Below are positions 1-6,256 of a stretch of 7,431 nucleotides of DNA, in pieces. The DNA is from Spirochaeta sp. (GTDB lineage Bacteria; Spirochaetota; Spirochaetia; DSM-27196; Alkalispirochaetaceae): positions 1 to 7,431 of the forward strand of contig JAQIBO010000057.1 in assembly GCA_027859055.1 (NCBI GenBank), read 5' to 3'. The notes beneath the pieces were generated by a model. The model saw only the letters and a program-made list of their open reading frames with translations, was not told the DNA's origin and did no database searches. The position numbers were made by a program, and so were the translations under genes. Every line of letters begins with the position of its first letter. The first letter of the stretch is position 1.

Positions 1-1092
1 GAAGGACTCCGCGCTGAGATCGATCCGGCCCAGTTTGATCCGGTCAACATTCGCGAGAACCTCAAGAAGATCATCGACATGGAAAACATCCGCAACCGTG
101 GTTTCAACACGGCGGTGAACTCCATCACCTCGATTCTCGACACCAGCAAGATGGGGTACCAGTTTGTTGAAAACCTGAAAAACGCGCGGGAACTGATCAT
201 CCGTGAATACGAGGACACGGAATCGAACGTGCTCCCGGACGAGCGGTATCAGATTCGCCTGAAATACTACGACTCCGACCAACTGGCGAAGGAACGTGAA
301 GCGTACGACCAGCAGATGGAGGCGTTTCGCCGGGAGATCCAGAAGCTGTACGATGTGGTGGAAGCGGTCTATCAGAGCGGTCGGTCCCGGTTCCGGGTCA
401 ACGATTTTGACGACCTGCAGGCCAAGATGGAGCGCCGAATCAAGAAACGGCGGGAAGCCGGCGTCGATGAAGAGTCCGGGAGCGCGATCGCCGAAGAGCT
501 GACGCGTACCTGGAATGAGATCCAGCAGCTCAAGGCGGAACCCACCGACGTGGAGCGCCTGAACCAGACATACCTGCACGAAAAGACGTTGTTCAAGAAG
601 ATGCTCGGTCGCGCCACAACCCGGATTGAACAGGTTTACGGGTTCCAGAATCCGAAAGAGCGGGTCATCCTCGACAACCGGGTACGCTTTCTCCGACGGG
701 AGTTTGAAGATTTCGATTACCTGATCAACCCGTACCACATCCAGTCCGGCGTCGTCCTCGACGTGGATATCACCAGCATCAAGCGAAAGAAGTTCACCCT
801 CAACGGTATGGCAAACGTGCTGAACGAGTTTCTCCACGGAATCTCCAAAGGGTTCCAGGACGCGGCGTTCGCAGCGTTCAAGCGTCGTCGTTCCACCGTG
901 CGCGAAGACATCGGCATGAACTTCACCGCCGACTATGAAGAACCTGCCGACGGAGCCGGTGCCGCGGCAGCCGCGGCAGCCGCAGCAGCACCGGCGGAAA
1001 ACAACCGCGGCGGAGGATCCGCGGCCAAGGGACAGGCGAACGTCTCACCGGGGAAGGGTGATATTTCGAGCGACGATCTGCAGGAACTCTGA
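1..1092 (+). CDS. Unknown charged helical protein, 5'-truncated by window edge
   Basis: I do not recognise this protein. The reading frame is open to base 1, so the gene most likely starts outside the window and 363 codons are visible. An ATG at 79 could serve as a start, but no good Shine-Dalgarno sequence precedes it and the 26 codons before it have coding-like GC-rich third positions. There is no signal peptide-like stretch or membrane segment in the visible part, so it is probably cytoplasmic. Numbering from ATG 79, residues 65-180 are rich in Glu, Lys, Arg and Gln and probably form long helices or a coiled coil. Residues about 190-280 look like a more compact domain. The tail from about 290 is low complexity, with ten consecutive alanines and a Gly/Ser/Asn-rich stretch, ending in an acidic segment. 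It lies 5 bp before the next gene and is probably co-transcribed with it and the PPDK-like gene. A scaffold or partner role is possible but unsupported. Confidence 0.8.
   Translation, partial: EGLRAEIDPAQFDPVNIRENLKKIIDMENIRNRGFNTAVNSITSILDTSKMGYQFVENLKNARELIIREYEDTESNVLPDERYQIRLKYYDSDQLAKEREAYDQQMEAFRREIQKLYDVVEAVYQSGRSRFRVNDFDDLQAKMERRIKKRREAGVDEESGSAIAEELTRTWNEIQQLKAEPTDVERLNQTYLHEKTLFKKMLGRATTRIEQVYGFQNPKERVILDNRVRFLRREFEDFDYLINPYHIQSGVVLDVDITSIKRKKFTLNGMANVLNEFLHGISKGFQDAAFAAFKRRRSTVREDIGMNFTADYEEPADGAGAAAAAAAAAAPAENNRGGGSAAKGQANVSPGKGDISSDDLQEL
961..987 (+). repeat. 9-bp tandem repeat encoding polyalanine
   Basis: The 9-mer gccgcggca occurs twice in tandem (961-969, 970-978) and is followed by the variant gccgcagca (979-987). 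It lies within the first gene and encodes most of its ten-alanine run. Being a multiple of three, gain or loss of a unit would change linker length without a frameshift. Confidence 0.8.
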
Positions 1093-1097
1093 TCGTC

Positions 1098-2036
1098 ATG
1101 GTCGGTAATTTAGACGTACTGTCGCGCAAGGCGGGGTTCAACACCGCCTTGCGCCACTTTCGCGCAACCACCTCGTTCCTCAAACCGGTGGAAAGCGGCG
1201 TAAATCTGGCGGATCTCCTGACCGAAGCGCTTGAAAACGGCACGGTCACCCGGACGCAGTTGCGTCCGATCGTCAGCGCCCTGCTCCCCGACAAATACGG
1301 CTACCACGCGCGATCGCACAACGTGGAAGCGATGATCGAGACGCCGGAACAGATCATCGAAGTCCTCAGCGCGTGGACGGCGTTGCAAATTGTGATCGCC
1401 TACGAGCATCCCCAGGCGGGACTGTTTATCATTAACCCGATGAATCCGGAATCATGGGAGCCGGCACTTCCGATTCTGAAAGATGAACTGCTGGTTGTGT
1501 ATGTTGGATCGGTCCCCGGCGCGGAGATATCCACCGCGTCGCTCGAGAAGGCGGGGGAAGATGTCCATGCGGTGCTTGCCGGAGAAAAACCGCGCGGTCG
1601 GAAAGAGTACGTTCTGCCGGAGGGCACCGCTGCTCCGGCTCCCCGTAAACCCGCGCCAAAACAACCCACCGCGTCCACTGCGGCTGCAGCGGCATCAACG
1701 GGGAAACGGCGCATCACACCGCGGTATTCCGTCGTCGTTACCAATGAGCTGTTTCACAACGGGAACGTGGAGGCGTGGAAGCGGATCATTGCCAGCTTTC
1801 GCTCGAGCTACCCCGATCTCGAAGTGCTGATCTGGTATGACAACGAACGAATCAACGACATCAATGCGCTCTTCAAATGGGGAAAAGTGAAACACGGGAC
1901 GCCGATCATGTTCAGCGTCGCCGGTACCGAGATCAAGGACGTTTCAAAACTCCAACGGTACCTTTTCGAGGGCGCCAGCCCCCGTTTCGAAATGTTTCTC
2001 AAGGGCGGCATTGATCAGCCCCTCGAGCTGTTCTGA
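1098..2036 (+). CDS. Unknown two-domain protein with Ala/Pro linker (312 aa)
   Basis: I do not recognise this family. The ATG lies 5 bp after the previous stop codon; only a weak AGGAA at 1082-1086 precedes it, so translation may be coupled to the upstream gene. Residues 1-172 form an apparent alpha/beta domain with hydrophobic strands such as LQIVIAYE (97-104) and LLVVYVG (131-137). Residues about 176-203 are a Pro/Ala/Lys/Thr linker with five consecutive alanines. Residues 208-312 form a second alpha/beta domain with strands YSVVVTNELF (210-219) and LEVLIWYDNE (241-250). No signal peptide or membrane helix is visible. The N-terminal segment RKAGFNTAL (10-18) resembles NRGFNTAV near the start of the visible part of the preceding protein. 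A 16-bp gap to the PPDK-like gene suggests one operon and a related job. No function is assigned. Confidence 0.85.
   Translation: MVGNLDVLSRKAGFNTALRHFRATTSFLKPVESGVNLADLLTEALENGTVTRTQLRPIVSALLPDKYGYHARSHNVEAMIETPEQIIEVLSAWTALQIVIAYEHPQAGLFIINPMNPESWEPALPILKDELLVVYVGSVPGAEISTASLEKAGEDVHAVLAGEKPRGRKEYVLPEGTAAPAPRKPAPKQPTASTAAAAASTGKRRITPRYSVVVTNELFHNGNVEAWKRIIASFRSSYPDLEVLIWYDNERINDINALFKWGKVKHGTPIMFSVAGTEIKDVSKLQRYLFEGASPRFEMFLKGGIDQPLELF
1124..1154 (+). repeat. Perfect 11-bp inverted repeat inside start of CDS
   Basis: gcgcaaggcgg (1124-1134) and ccgccttgcgc (1144-1154) are exact reverse complements around a 9-nt loop. The hairpin begins 24 nt after the ATG codon at 1098-1100, so it lies in codons 9-19 of the second gene. 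It has no T-run after it and is not a terminator. It could slow initiation or early elongation on the mRNA, or be an incidental product of codon choice. Confidence 0.75.
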
Positions 2037-2038
2037 CA

Positions 2039-2044
2039 CGGAGG
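2039..2044 (+). promoter_or_regulatory. Ribosome binding site fixing the PPDK-like start
   Basis: CGGAGG lies 8 nt before the ATG at 2053. The same frame has an earlier ATG at 2011, but that one overlaps the end of the preceding gene, has no such site and adds 14 residues that do not resemble the family N-terminus. The start at 2053 is therefore preferred. Confidence 0.8.
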
Positions 2045-2052
2045 CATCCAGC

Positions 2053-4662
2053 ATGAACCAACTTATTTCTTTCGGCACGGAGCATACCAAGGTGGATGAC
2101 TCGGTCCTCGAAGCGGTGGGAAGTCGCGGAAAGCGCGCCGTTTCCCTCGCGGATCTGAACGTGCCGGTCTGCCCGGGAGTCGTCCTCACCACTGAAGCAC
2201 TTTCGGTGTTTCCCGAGAACGCCACCGCAGCGTGGTCGGTGATGAAGGATCCCCTCGGTGTCATCGAAGGCGCCATGAAACGGCGCTTTGGAGATCCGAA
2301 GGCGCCGTTGCTCTTGAAAATGGTAGAGAGCCCGATGCTGAACGTACGCAGTGCGCTCCCGTCGGTTCACCACGTCGGTCTGTGTGACGCGACGGTGGAG
2401 CCACTCTCCGAGACGATGGGTGAAACATTTGCGTGGCAGGAATACGGCTACCTGATCAGCAGCATTCTCAAGCTTGAGCTTCTTCTTGAAGAAGACAAAG
2501 CGCGGGCGGCGCGCCTCAAGGAGTTTCGTGAAGAGATCCAGGCGGCAAAACGAAAGGCGTCGATCAAGAAAACGATGAGCGCCTTTGAAGGGGTGTTACC
2601 GGCGGAGATCTACACCGAACCGTTTTTTCAGCTTACCCACGTCGCCCGGTTGTTTCGCCGTGCCTTCGCCCTCAGTCCCACCACCGAAGATTCGGCGTTG
2701 ATGATTCAGGCGATGGTCTACGGAAATCGCGATAAGAACAGCTCGTCCGGATATCTGTTCACCCACCATATCATTACCGGTGAGGATGAACTGCAGGGCG
2801 AGTTTTTTCCCGAGTCCTTCGACGACGCGGGGAAAAAGGGCAAGAAATTGACCACTCTTTCCAACGCCCATTTGAGCGAACTCAAAAAGATCGCGCGCAC
2901 CCTGGAGGACAATTTCAGGGAGATCCGCTGGATCAGATTCACCATTGAAGCCGGAGAGTTATGGCTGGTGGATCAGGCGTCGGTTCCCAACAAATCCGCG
3001 CAGGCGGAAATCCGGACGCTTCTCGATCTTCTCCGCCGAGAGGTCGTCTCGAACGAGTACGTGATATCCACGATCAAGCCGGGACGTCTCTCCGAAATCC
3101 TCCACCCCACCCTGGACAAGAAATCGGTTTCGTCCTTTCCCAAAATCGGCGGAGGTATCGCCGGTTCGGTCGGCGCGGCGATCGGACGGGTATACTTTAC
3201 GACAGAAAACCTCGTCACCGCCCACCGGCAGGCACAACAGGCGGGTGAGGACACCAATATGATTCTTGCGATGCCCTCCACCTTTGCCGGTGACGTGAAG
3301 GGTATTGAAATCGCCCAGGGCGTACTCTCCTCGGAGGGTGGATATGCGTCCCACGCCCCGGTTGTCGCCCGCAGCCTCGGAAAGGTCGCCCTTGTGCGTC
3401 CGGACATTCAGTTTCTGAAGCGCTCCATGAAGGTAGACGGGCAGGAGATCAAAGAGGGCGACATGATCACCATGGACGTCCCGTACTACGATGACCCCAT
3501 CGTGTATATCGGCGCCGGCGCGTTGACCAAACCAACCCCGGAAGATAGTGGTCTTCTGGAGCTGCTGGAGATCGTTCAGACCCGGATTGAACATATCGAC
3601 GTTCACGCCAACGCCGACCAGCCCCGGGACGCGTCGCTTGCCAAGATGTTTGGCGCCCGCGGAATCGGTCTGTGCCGGACGGAACACATGTTTTTCGACG
3701 AGAAACGGATAAACCGCTTTCGGTATCTTATTCTTGCCGACGATGAGAAGGCGCGTATCAAGGCGCTGGACAGTCTTGCAAAGGACCAGACCAGGGACTT
3801 CTATGAACTTCTGAAAATCATGGACGGCCTTCCCGTGACGATCCGCCTGCTGGATGCCCCGCTCCATGAGTTTCTGCCCAACGGCGACGGTCCGATGAAA
3901 GAGTTTGTCGCCCAGGCGCAGAAGGACAAAATGGGGCTGACAAAGGCAAGCATCATCGCCCGCAGCCAACTGCTGCGCGAGTTTAATCCGATGCTTGGCC
4001 ACCGGGGTATTCGAATCGCGATCTCTTATCCGGAGATCTACCGCATGCAGACCAGAGCGATCTTTGAAGCCTCGTACAAGCTGAAATCGGAGGGGTACGA
4101 TCCCAAACCGGAGATCATGATTCCCCTGGTGATGAACCCGAACGAGTTGAAGGTGGTCCGAAACGGGAAACGGATCGAAGGCAAGCACATTCTCGGCATC
4201 AAGGATATCGAGGAAGAGCTCCGAACGCAGTACTCCAACATCAACCTCGACTACAAAGTCGGAACGATGATCGAACTGCCGGCGGCAGCCCTGAACGCCG
4301 ATGGCATCGCCCGCTACGCCGATTTCTTCTCATTTGGTACCAACGATCTGACCCAGACCACCTACGGCATCTCGCGGGACGACTTCAACACGTTCTTCTC
4401 GGATTACACCGAACTGGATCTCCTGCCGGGTAATCCGTTCAAGATGTTGCAGCCGCAAGTCAAGGAGCTGATTCAGACTGCGGCGCTTCGGGGGAGGATG
4501 GTGCGCCCCGACCTTGGCCTGGGGCTCTGCGGTGAACACGGCGCCGAACCGGAGAACATCAAGTTTATTCGGGAAACCGAACTGGACTATGTATCCGTCT
4601 CGCCGTTCGGTATACCGATCGCCAAGCTGGCGATCGCCCAGATGAACCTCGAGGACGCGTAG
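2053..4662 (+). CDS. ppdK: Pyruvate phosphate dikinase family protein with degenerate ATP-grasp domain
   Basis: This 869-residue protein has the full length and domain order of PPDK, which interconverts pyruvate, ATP and phosphate with PEP, AMP and pyrophosphate. The central phosphohistidine domain carries GGYASHAPVVAR with catalytic His434. The C-terminal PEP/pyruvate barrel (about 510-869) is well conserved: Arg542 in GLCRTEHMFF, Arg598 in TIRLLDAPLHEF, Glu741 in GTMIELP, Asn764-Asp765 in FGTNDLTQ, and Cys826 in GLCGEHG. The N-terminal ATP-grasp part (1-330) is strongly diverged. The usual GGKG reads GSRG (22-26 region), the SVRSGA and MPG segments are replaced (Val91 where Arg is expected), and the DxEFTIE motif reads WIRFTIE (293-299). 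The Gln and Arg of the LQTR motif are also missing (Asp307, Ala309). Residue 432, normally the Thr phosphorylated by the regulatory kinase, is Ala. Family membership is certain; true dikinase activity is doubtful. It is the third gene of an apparent operon with two unknown genes. Confidence 0.93.
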   Translation: MNQLISFGTEHTKVDDSVLEAVGSRGKRAVSLADLNVPVCPGVVLTTEALSVFPENATAAWSVMKDPLGVIEGAMKRRFGDPKAPLLLKMVESPMLNVRSALPSVHHVGLCDATVEPLSETMGETFAWQEYGYLISSILKLELLLEEDKARAARLKEFREEIQAAKRKASIKKTMSAFEGVLPAEIYTEPFFQLTHVARLFRRAFALSPTTEDSALMIQAMVYGNRDKNSSSGYLFTHHIITGEDELQGEFFPESFDDAGKKGKKLTTLSNAHLSELKKIARTLEDNFREIRWIRFTIEAGELWLVDQASVPNKSAQAEIRTLLDLLRREVVSNEYVISTIKPGRLSEILHPTLDKKSVSSFPKIGGGIAGSVGAAIGRVYFTTENLVTAHRQAQQAGEDTNMILAMPSTFAGDVKGIEIAQGVLSSEGGYASHAPVVARSLGKVALVRPDIQFLKRSMKVDGQEIKEGDMITMDVPYYDDPIVYIGAGALTKPTPEDSGLLELLEIVQTRIEHIDVHANADQPRDASLAKMFGARGIGLCRTEHMFFDEKRINRFRYLILADDEKARIKALDSLAKDQTRDFYELLKIMDGLPVTIRLLDAPLHEFLPNGDGPMKEFVAQAQKDKMGLTKASIIARSQLLREFNPMLGHRGIRIAISYPEIYRMQTRAIFEASYKLKSEGYDPKPEIMIPLVMNPNELKVVRNGKRIEGKHILGIKDIEEELRTQYSNINLDYKVGTMIELPAAALNADGIARYADFFSFGTNDLTQTTYGISRDDFNTFFSDYTELDLLPGNPFKMLQPQVKELIQTAALRGRMVRPDLGLGLCGEHGAEPENIKFIRETELDYVSVSPFGIPIAKLAIAQMNLEDA

Positions 4663-4670
4663 TCAGCGGT

Positions 4671-4742
4671 GGCGGCGCTACGCTGGCGGGCCGCCCCGTC
4701 GCCGGGCGCTACGCTGCCTGGGGTTAGCGCCGCCGGGCGCTA
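4671..4742. terminator. Possible bidirectional terminator or hairpin block
   Basis: ggcggcgcta (4671-4680) is the exact reverse complement of tagcgccgcc (4725-4734). In addition, tagcgcc (4725-4731) can pair with ggcgcta (4736-4742) around a GCCG tetraloop, or with the copy at 4705-4711. These alternatives compete for the same strand. The location between the ends of two convergent genes suits transcription termination, but neither strand has a T-run after the stem, so intrinsic termination is uncertain. Confidence 0.4.
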
Positions 4743-4745
4743 CGC
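4674..4745. repeat. 31-bp-period direct repeats in convergent intergenic gap
   Basis: ggcgctacgc occurs at 4674-4683, 4705-4714 and 4736-4745, so starts are exactly 31 bp apart. Copies two and three share the longer gccgggcgctacgc (4701-4714, 4732-4745). Copies one and two also share their final bases, gccg, before the next copy. The third copy contains the TAG stop codon of the minus-strand J-domain gene. The block is extremely GC-rich and fills the gap between two convergent genes, which is typical of short dispersed intergenic repeats. Confidence 0.75.
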
Positions 4746-5540
4746 CGCCGCCTCCAGAAAGGTGCATAACGCCGTAAACGATCGGAAGAGGTACATCTTG
4801 ATTAACGTTTCCGGGATGTAGGCGCTGGCGGGGAAATTGGCAAGCACGAGCAGAAACGCCCGTTCCGCGGTATTTCTGCCTCCGGGGCTGACCCGACCCC
4901 GTTCCAGCCGGGTTTCAAGCAGGCCCTCCCGAATCGCCTGATCAAGAGCGTCGGAACCCTGCCGGTAGAGACGAACCGCTTTCTGTTCTTCCCCGCTGTA
5001 GATCTGGTGTTCCTTTGGTTTGATGAGCATGTTCTCGTAAAACGCCGCGGCGAAATCGTGAATCGCCGTAAGCTGCCGGTACTGGAGTGAGCTTCCCGGC
5101 CATTCCTGTGTCTCCCTCAGCGCGTCGATCAGTACCGCGGTCTGCCGGACAGTGGTTCGGAACCGGTACCGCATCGTCCCCTCCTGACGAAGATAGATGT
5201 TGTCCATCCCGTTGGTGTAATACGCAAAGACCTGATCGAGGAGCCCATCGTAGAGCTCGGCGATCCGCATTTGCATCGTCACGCTGTAGCCGGCGTCTCG
5301 ATCCTCCCGCGTCGGTTCGTCGCGCTCCGGCATCGGCTGGTCCGGCTCCGTGCGAAGATGCGCGGTCACCGCGGCGTATGCCTCGGTGAGCAGCACGGTC
5401 ATGCGGTGGGACCACTCTCCCCGGTCGCCGTTTCGGTCAGGGTGGTATTCTTTCAGAAGACGCCGAAACGAGGCACTCACATCCTCGACGGAGGCGTATT
5501 CGTCAAGTTTCAGGAATTTATAAGCCTCAGCGACATCCAT
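4740..5540 (-). CDS. J-domain (DnaJ-like) co-chaperone with unknown C-terminal region
   Basis: Residues about 3-60 form a J domain: the helix II region leads into EYHPDRNG, with the HPD tripeptide at 33-35 that stimulates the ATPase of DnaK-type Hsp70 chaperones. None of the other DnaJ parts is present: there is no Gly/Phe-rich segment, no CxxCxGxG zinc repeats and no recognisable DnaJ C-terminal fold. Residues 66-83 are a charged linker, and 84-266 is a predominantly helical region I do not recognise, including hydrophobic helices near 230-262. It is thus a class C J-protein that probably targets Hsp70 to a specific client. The ATG at 5540 gives a normal J-domain N-terminus; a GGAG lies about 12 nt upstream, wider than usual. 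The stop codon falls in an intergenic repeat copy, so the final Ala residues are encoded by repeat sequence. The gene is divergent from the unknown gene at 5615. There is no signal peptide, so it is expected in the cytoplasm. Confidence 0.87.
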   Translation of the reverse strand: MDVAEAYKFLKLDEYASVEDVSASFRRLLKEYHPDRNGDRGEWSHRMTVLLTEAYAAVTAHLRTEPDQPMPERDEPTREDRDAGYSVTMQMRIAELYDGLLDQVFAYYTNGMDNIYLRQEGTMRYRFRTTVRQTAVLIDALRETQEWPGSSLQYRQLTAIHDFAAAFYENMLIKPKEHQIYSGEEQKAVRLYRQGSDALDQAIREGLLETRLERGRVSPGGRNTAERAFLLVLANFPASAYIPETLIKMYLFRSFTALCTFLEAAA

Positions 5541-5614
5541 TGCGAATCTTTACTCCGTATACTTTGCACGTTCCGCGTCCAGCGATTACACTGAACACAG
5601 AACGGAGGCTACCC
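5541..5614. promoter_or_regulatory. Divergent intergenic region, probable promoters
   Basis: This 74-bp gap separates the start codons of two divergent genes and must hold promoters for both, or promoters overlapping the genes. On the plus strand TATACT (5557-5562) matches five of six bases of a sigma-70 -10 box, but no convincing -35 box lies at the right distance. On the minus strand TGTAAT near 5590 is another possible -10 box with no clear -35. I cannot assign either promoter firmly. Confidence 0.3.
5603..5608 (+). promoter_or_regulatory. Ribosome binding site fixing a GTG start
   Basis: CGGAGG lies 6 nt before GTG at 5615. The same frame can be opened at TTG 5540, but that codon overlaps the divergent gene's start and has no comparable site, so GTG 5615 is the better start. 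Confidence 0.75.
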
Positions 5615-6169
5615 GTGGAAGCACTACAAGAATTGTTTACCGCGTACCAAAACGGTTCGCTGCCCAAAGAACATGGATACATCGTCAGCGTATTCTACCA
5701 CAACAGCACAACCTACACACGCTACGAACTGATCGCGTTCAACAACGTCAAGGATATTTATATGACCGAAGAGGGCCTGATCTTTCAGGCCGAGGGCCGC
5801 AAGGTGTACGTCCTTGTAGAGCCTGCCGGGTATCCGAACTCTCACACCGAACCGGCGTATCGCACCGACTCGGACCGTATTCCGTACCGGAAAAAAGAAC
5901 TGATCGACTTCGTGACGCGCCGGCAGGATCATGTATACATCGGCGACGAACCGGTTGTGAGCTATACCTCATTTACCGTCCTGAAGTCGGTAGGCCAGGA
6001 TGTGTCCTACGTCTTTTTCCCGCATGAGAATATCACAGAATCGATCCTGGAGTTCTTCCGGGTCTCCCTCTGGAAACAGGCGCGGGTCCCCCAGACGGAC
6101 GCGCGGAAAGTCAAAGACCAGATCGCCGGCGTCTTGAAAAAGATCCAGATCGGCGACGAGTACCTGTAG
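5615..6169 (+). CDS. Unknown cytoplasmic protein (184 aa, GTG start)
   Basis: I do not recognise this protein. Starting at GTG 5615 with a strong ribosome binding site, it has 184 residues, no signal peptide and no membrane helix. The first two thirds look beta-rich, with alternating strands such as GYIVSVFYHN, YELIAFNNV and KVYVLVEPAG. A central Tyr/Asp/Arg-rich segment (YRTDSDRIPYRKKELIDF) follows, then VSYVFFPHENITESILEFFRVS. The C-terminus is a charged helix containing KVKDQIAGVLKKI. It is divergently transcribed from the J-domain gene and may be regulated with it, but no functional link can be shown. The next gene downstream is convergent and separated by a hairpin, so this gene is probably monocistronic. 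Confidence 0.8.
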   Translation: MEALQELFTAYQNGSLPKEHGYIVSVFYHNSTTYTRYELIAFNNVKDIYMTEEGLIFQAEGRKVYVLVEPAGYPNSHTEPAYRTDSDRIPYRKKELIDFVTRRQDHVYIGDEPVVSYTSFTVLKSVGQDVSYVFFPHENITESILEFFRVSLWKQARVPQTDARKVKDQIAGVLKKIQIGDEYL

Positions 6170-6197
6170 GGTACCACCTGCAGGCGCGCGGCGGCCG

Positions 6198-6227
6198 AGC
6201 GGCCGGCACAGGTCAACCGGCCGCTTT
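6198..6227 (+). terminator. GC-rich hairpin between convergent genes, likely terminator
   Basis: agcggccgg (6198-6206) and ccggccgct (6217-6225) are exact reverse complements around a 10-nt loop. On the plus strand the stem runs into TT then CCC, giving only a short T-run. The hairpin lies 28 bp after the stop codon of the unknown gene and beyond the end of the decarboxylase beta subunit gene, so it may act for one or both. Confidence 0.5.
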
Positions 6228-6256
6228 CCCAAAAGATCTTCCTGACGGGGCAAATA

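Noticed and set aside
79..81. ATG at 79 as the true start of the first gene
   Set aside because: The frame is open to the window edge with coding-like codons and no clear ribosome binding site before 79. It cannot be fully excluded, because the shared GFNTA segment would then be near both N-termini.
1131..1148. Resemblance of the hairpin loop to a tRNA T-arm (GGTTCAA)
   Set aside because: No acceptor, D or anticodon arms can be built around it, and it lies within a coding frame.
2011..2052. Upstream ATG adding 14 residues to the PPDK-like protein
   Set aside because: It overlaps the end of the preceding gene and lacks a ribosome binding site, whereas ATG 2053 has CGGAGG at 8 nt spacing.
2467..2492. 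Palindromes ctcaagcttgag and cttcttcttgaagaag next to each other
   Set aside because: They encode a Leu/Glu/Lys-rich helix inside the PPDK-like gene, and such codon mixtures readily give short palindromes. No regulatory context.
2959..4188. Long open frame of 409 codons on the minus strand
   Set aside because: It lies wholly opposite the PPDK-like gene, whose protein is conserved over this stretch. The antisense product resembles no known family and has no ribosome binding site evidence; it is a by-product of GC-rich codon use.
5540..5614. TTG start extending the unknown 184-residue protein by 25 residues
   Set aside because: The GTG at 5615 has a well-spaced CGGAGG. The extension would overlap the divergent start codon and occupy the only promoter space.
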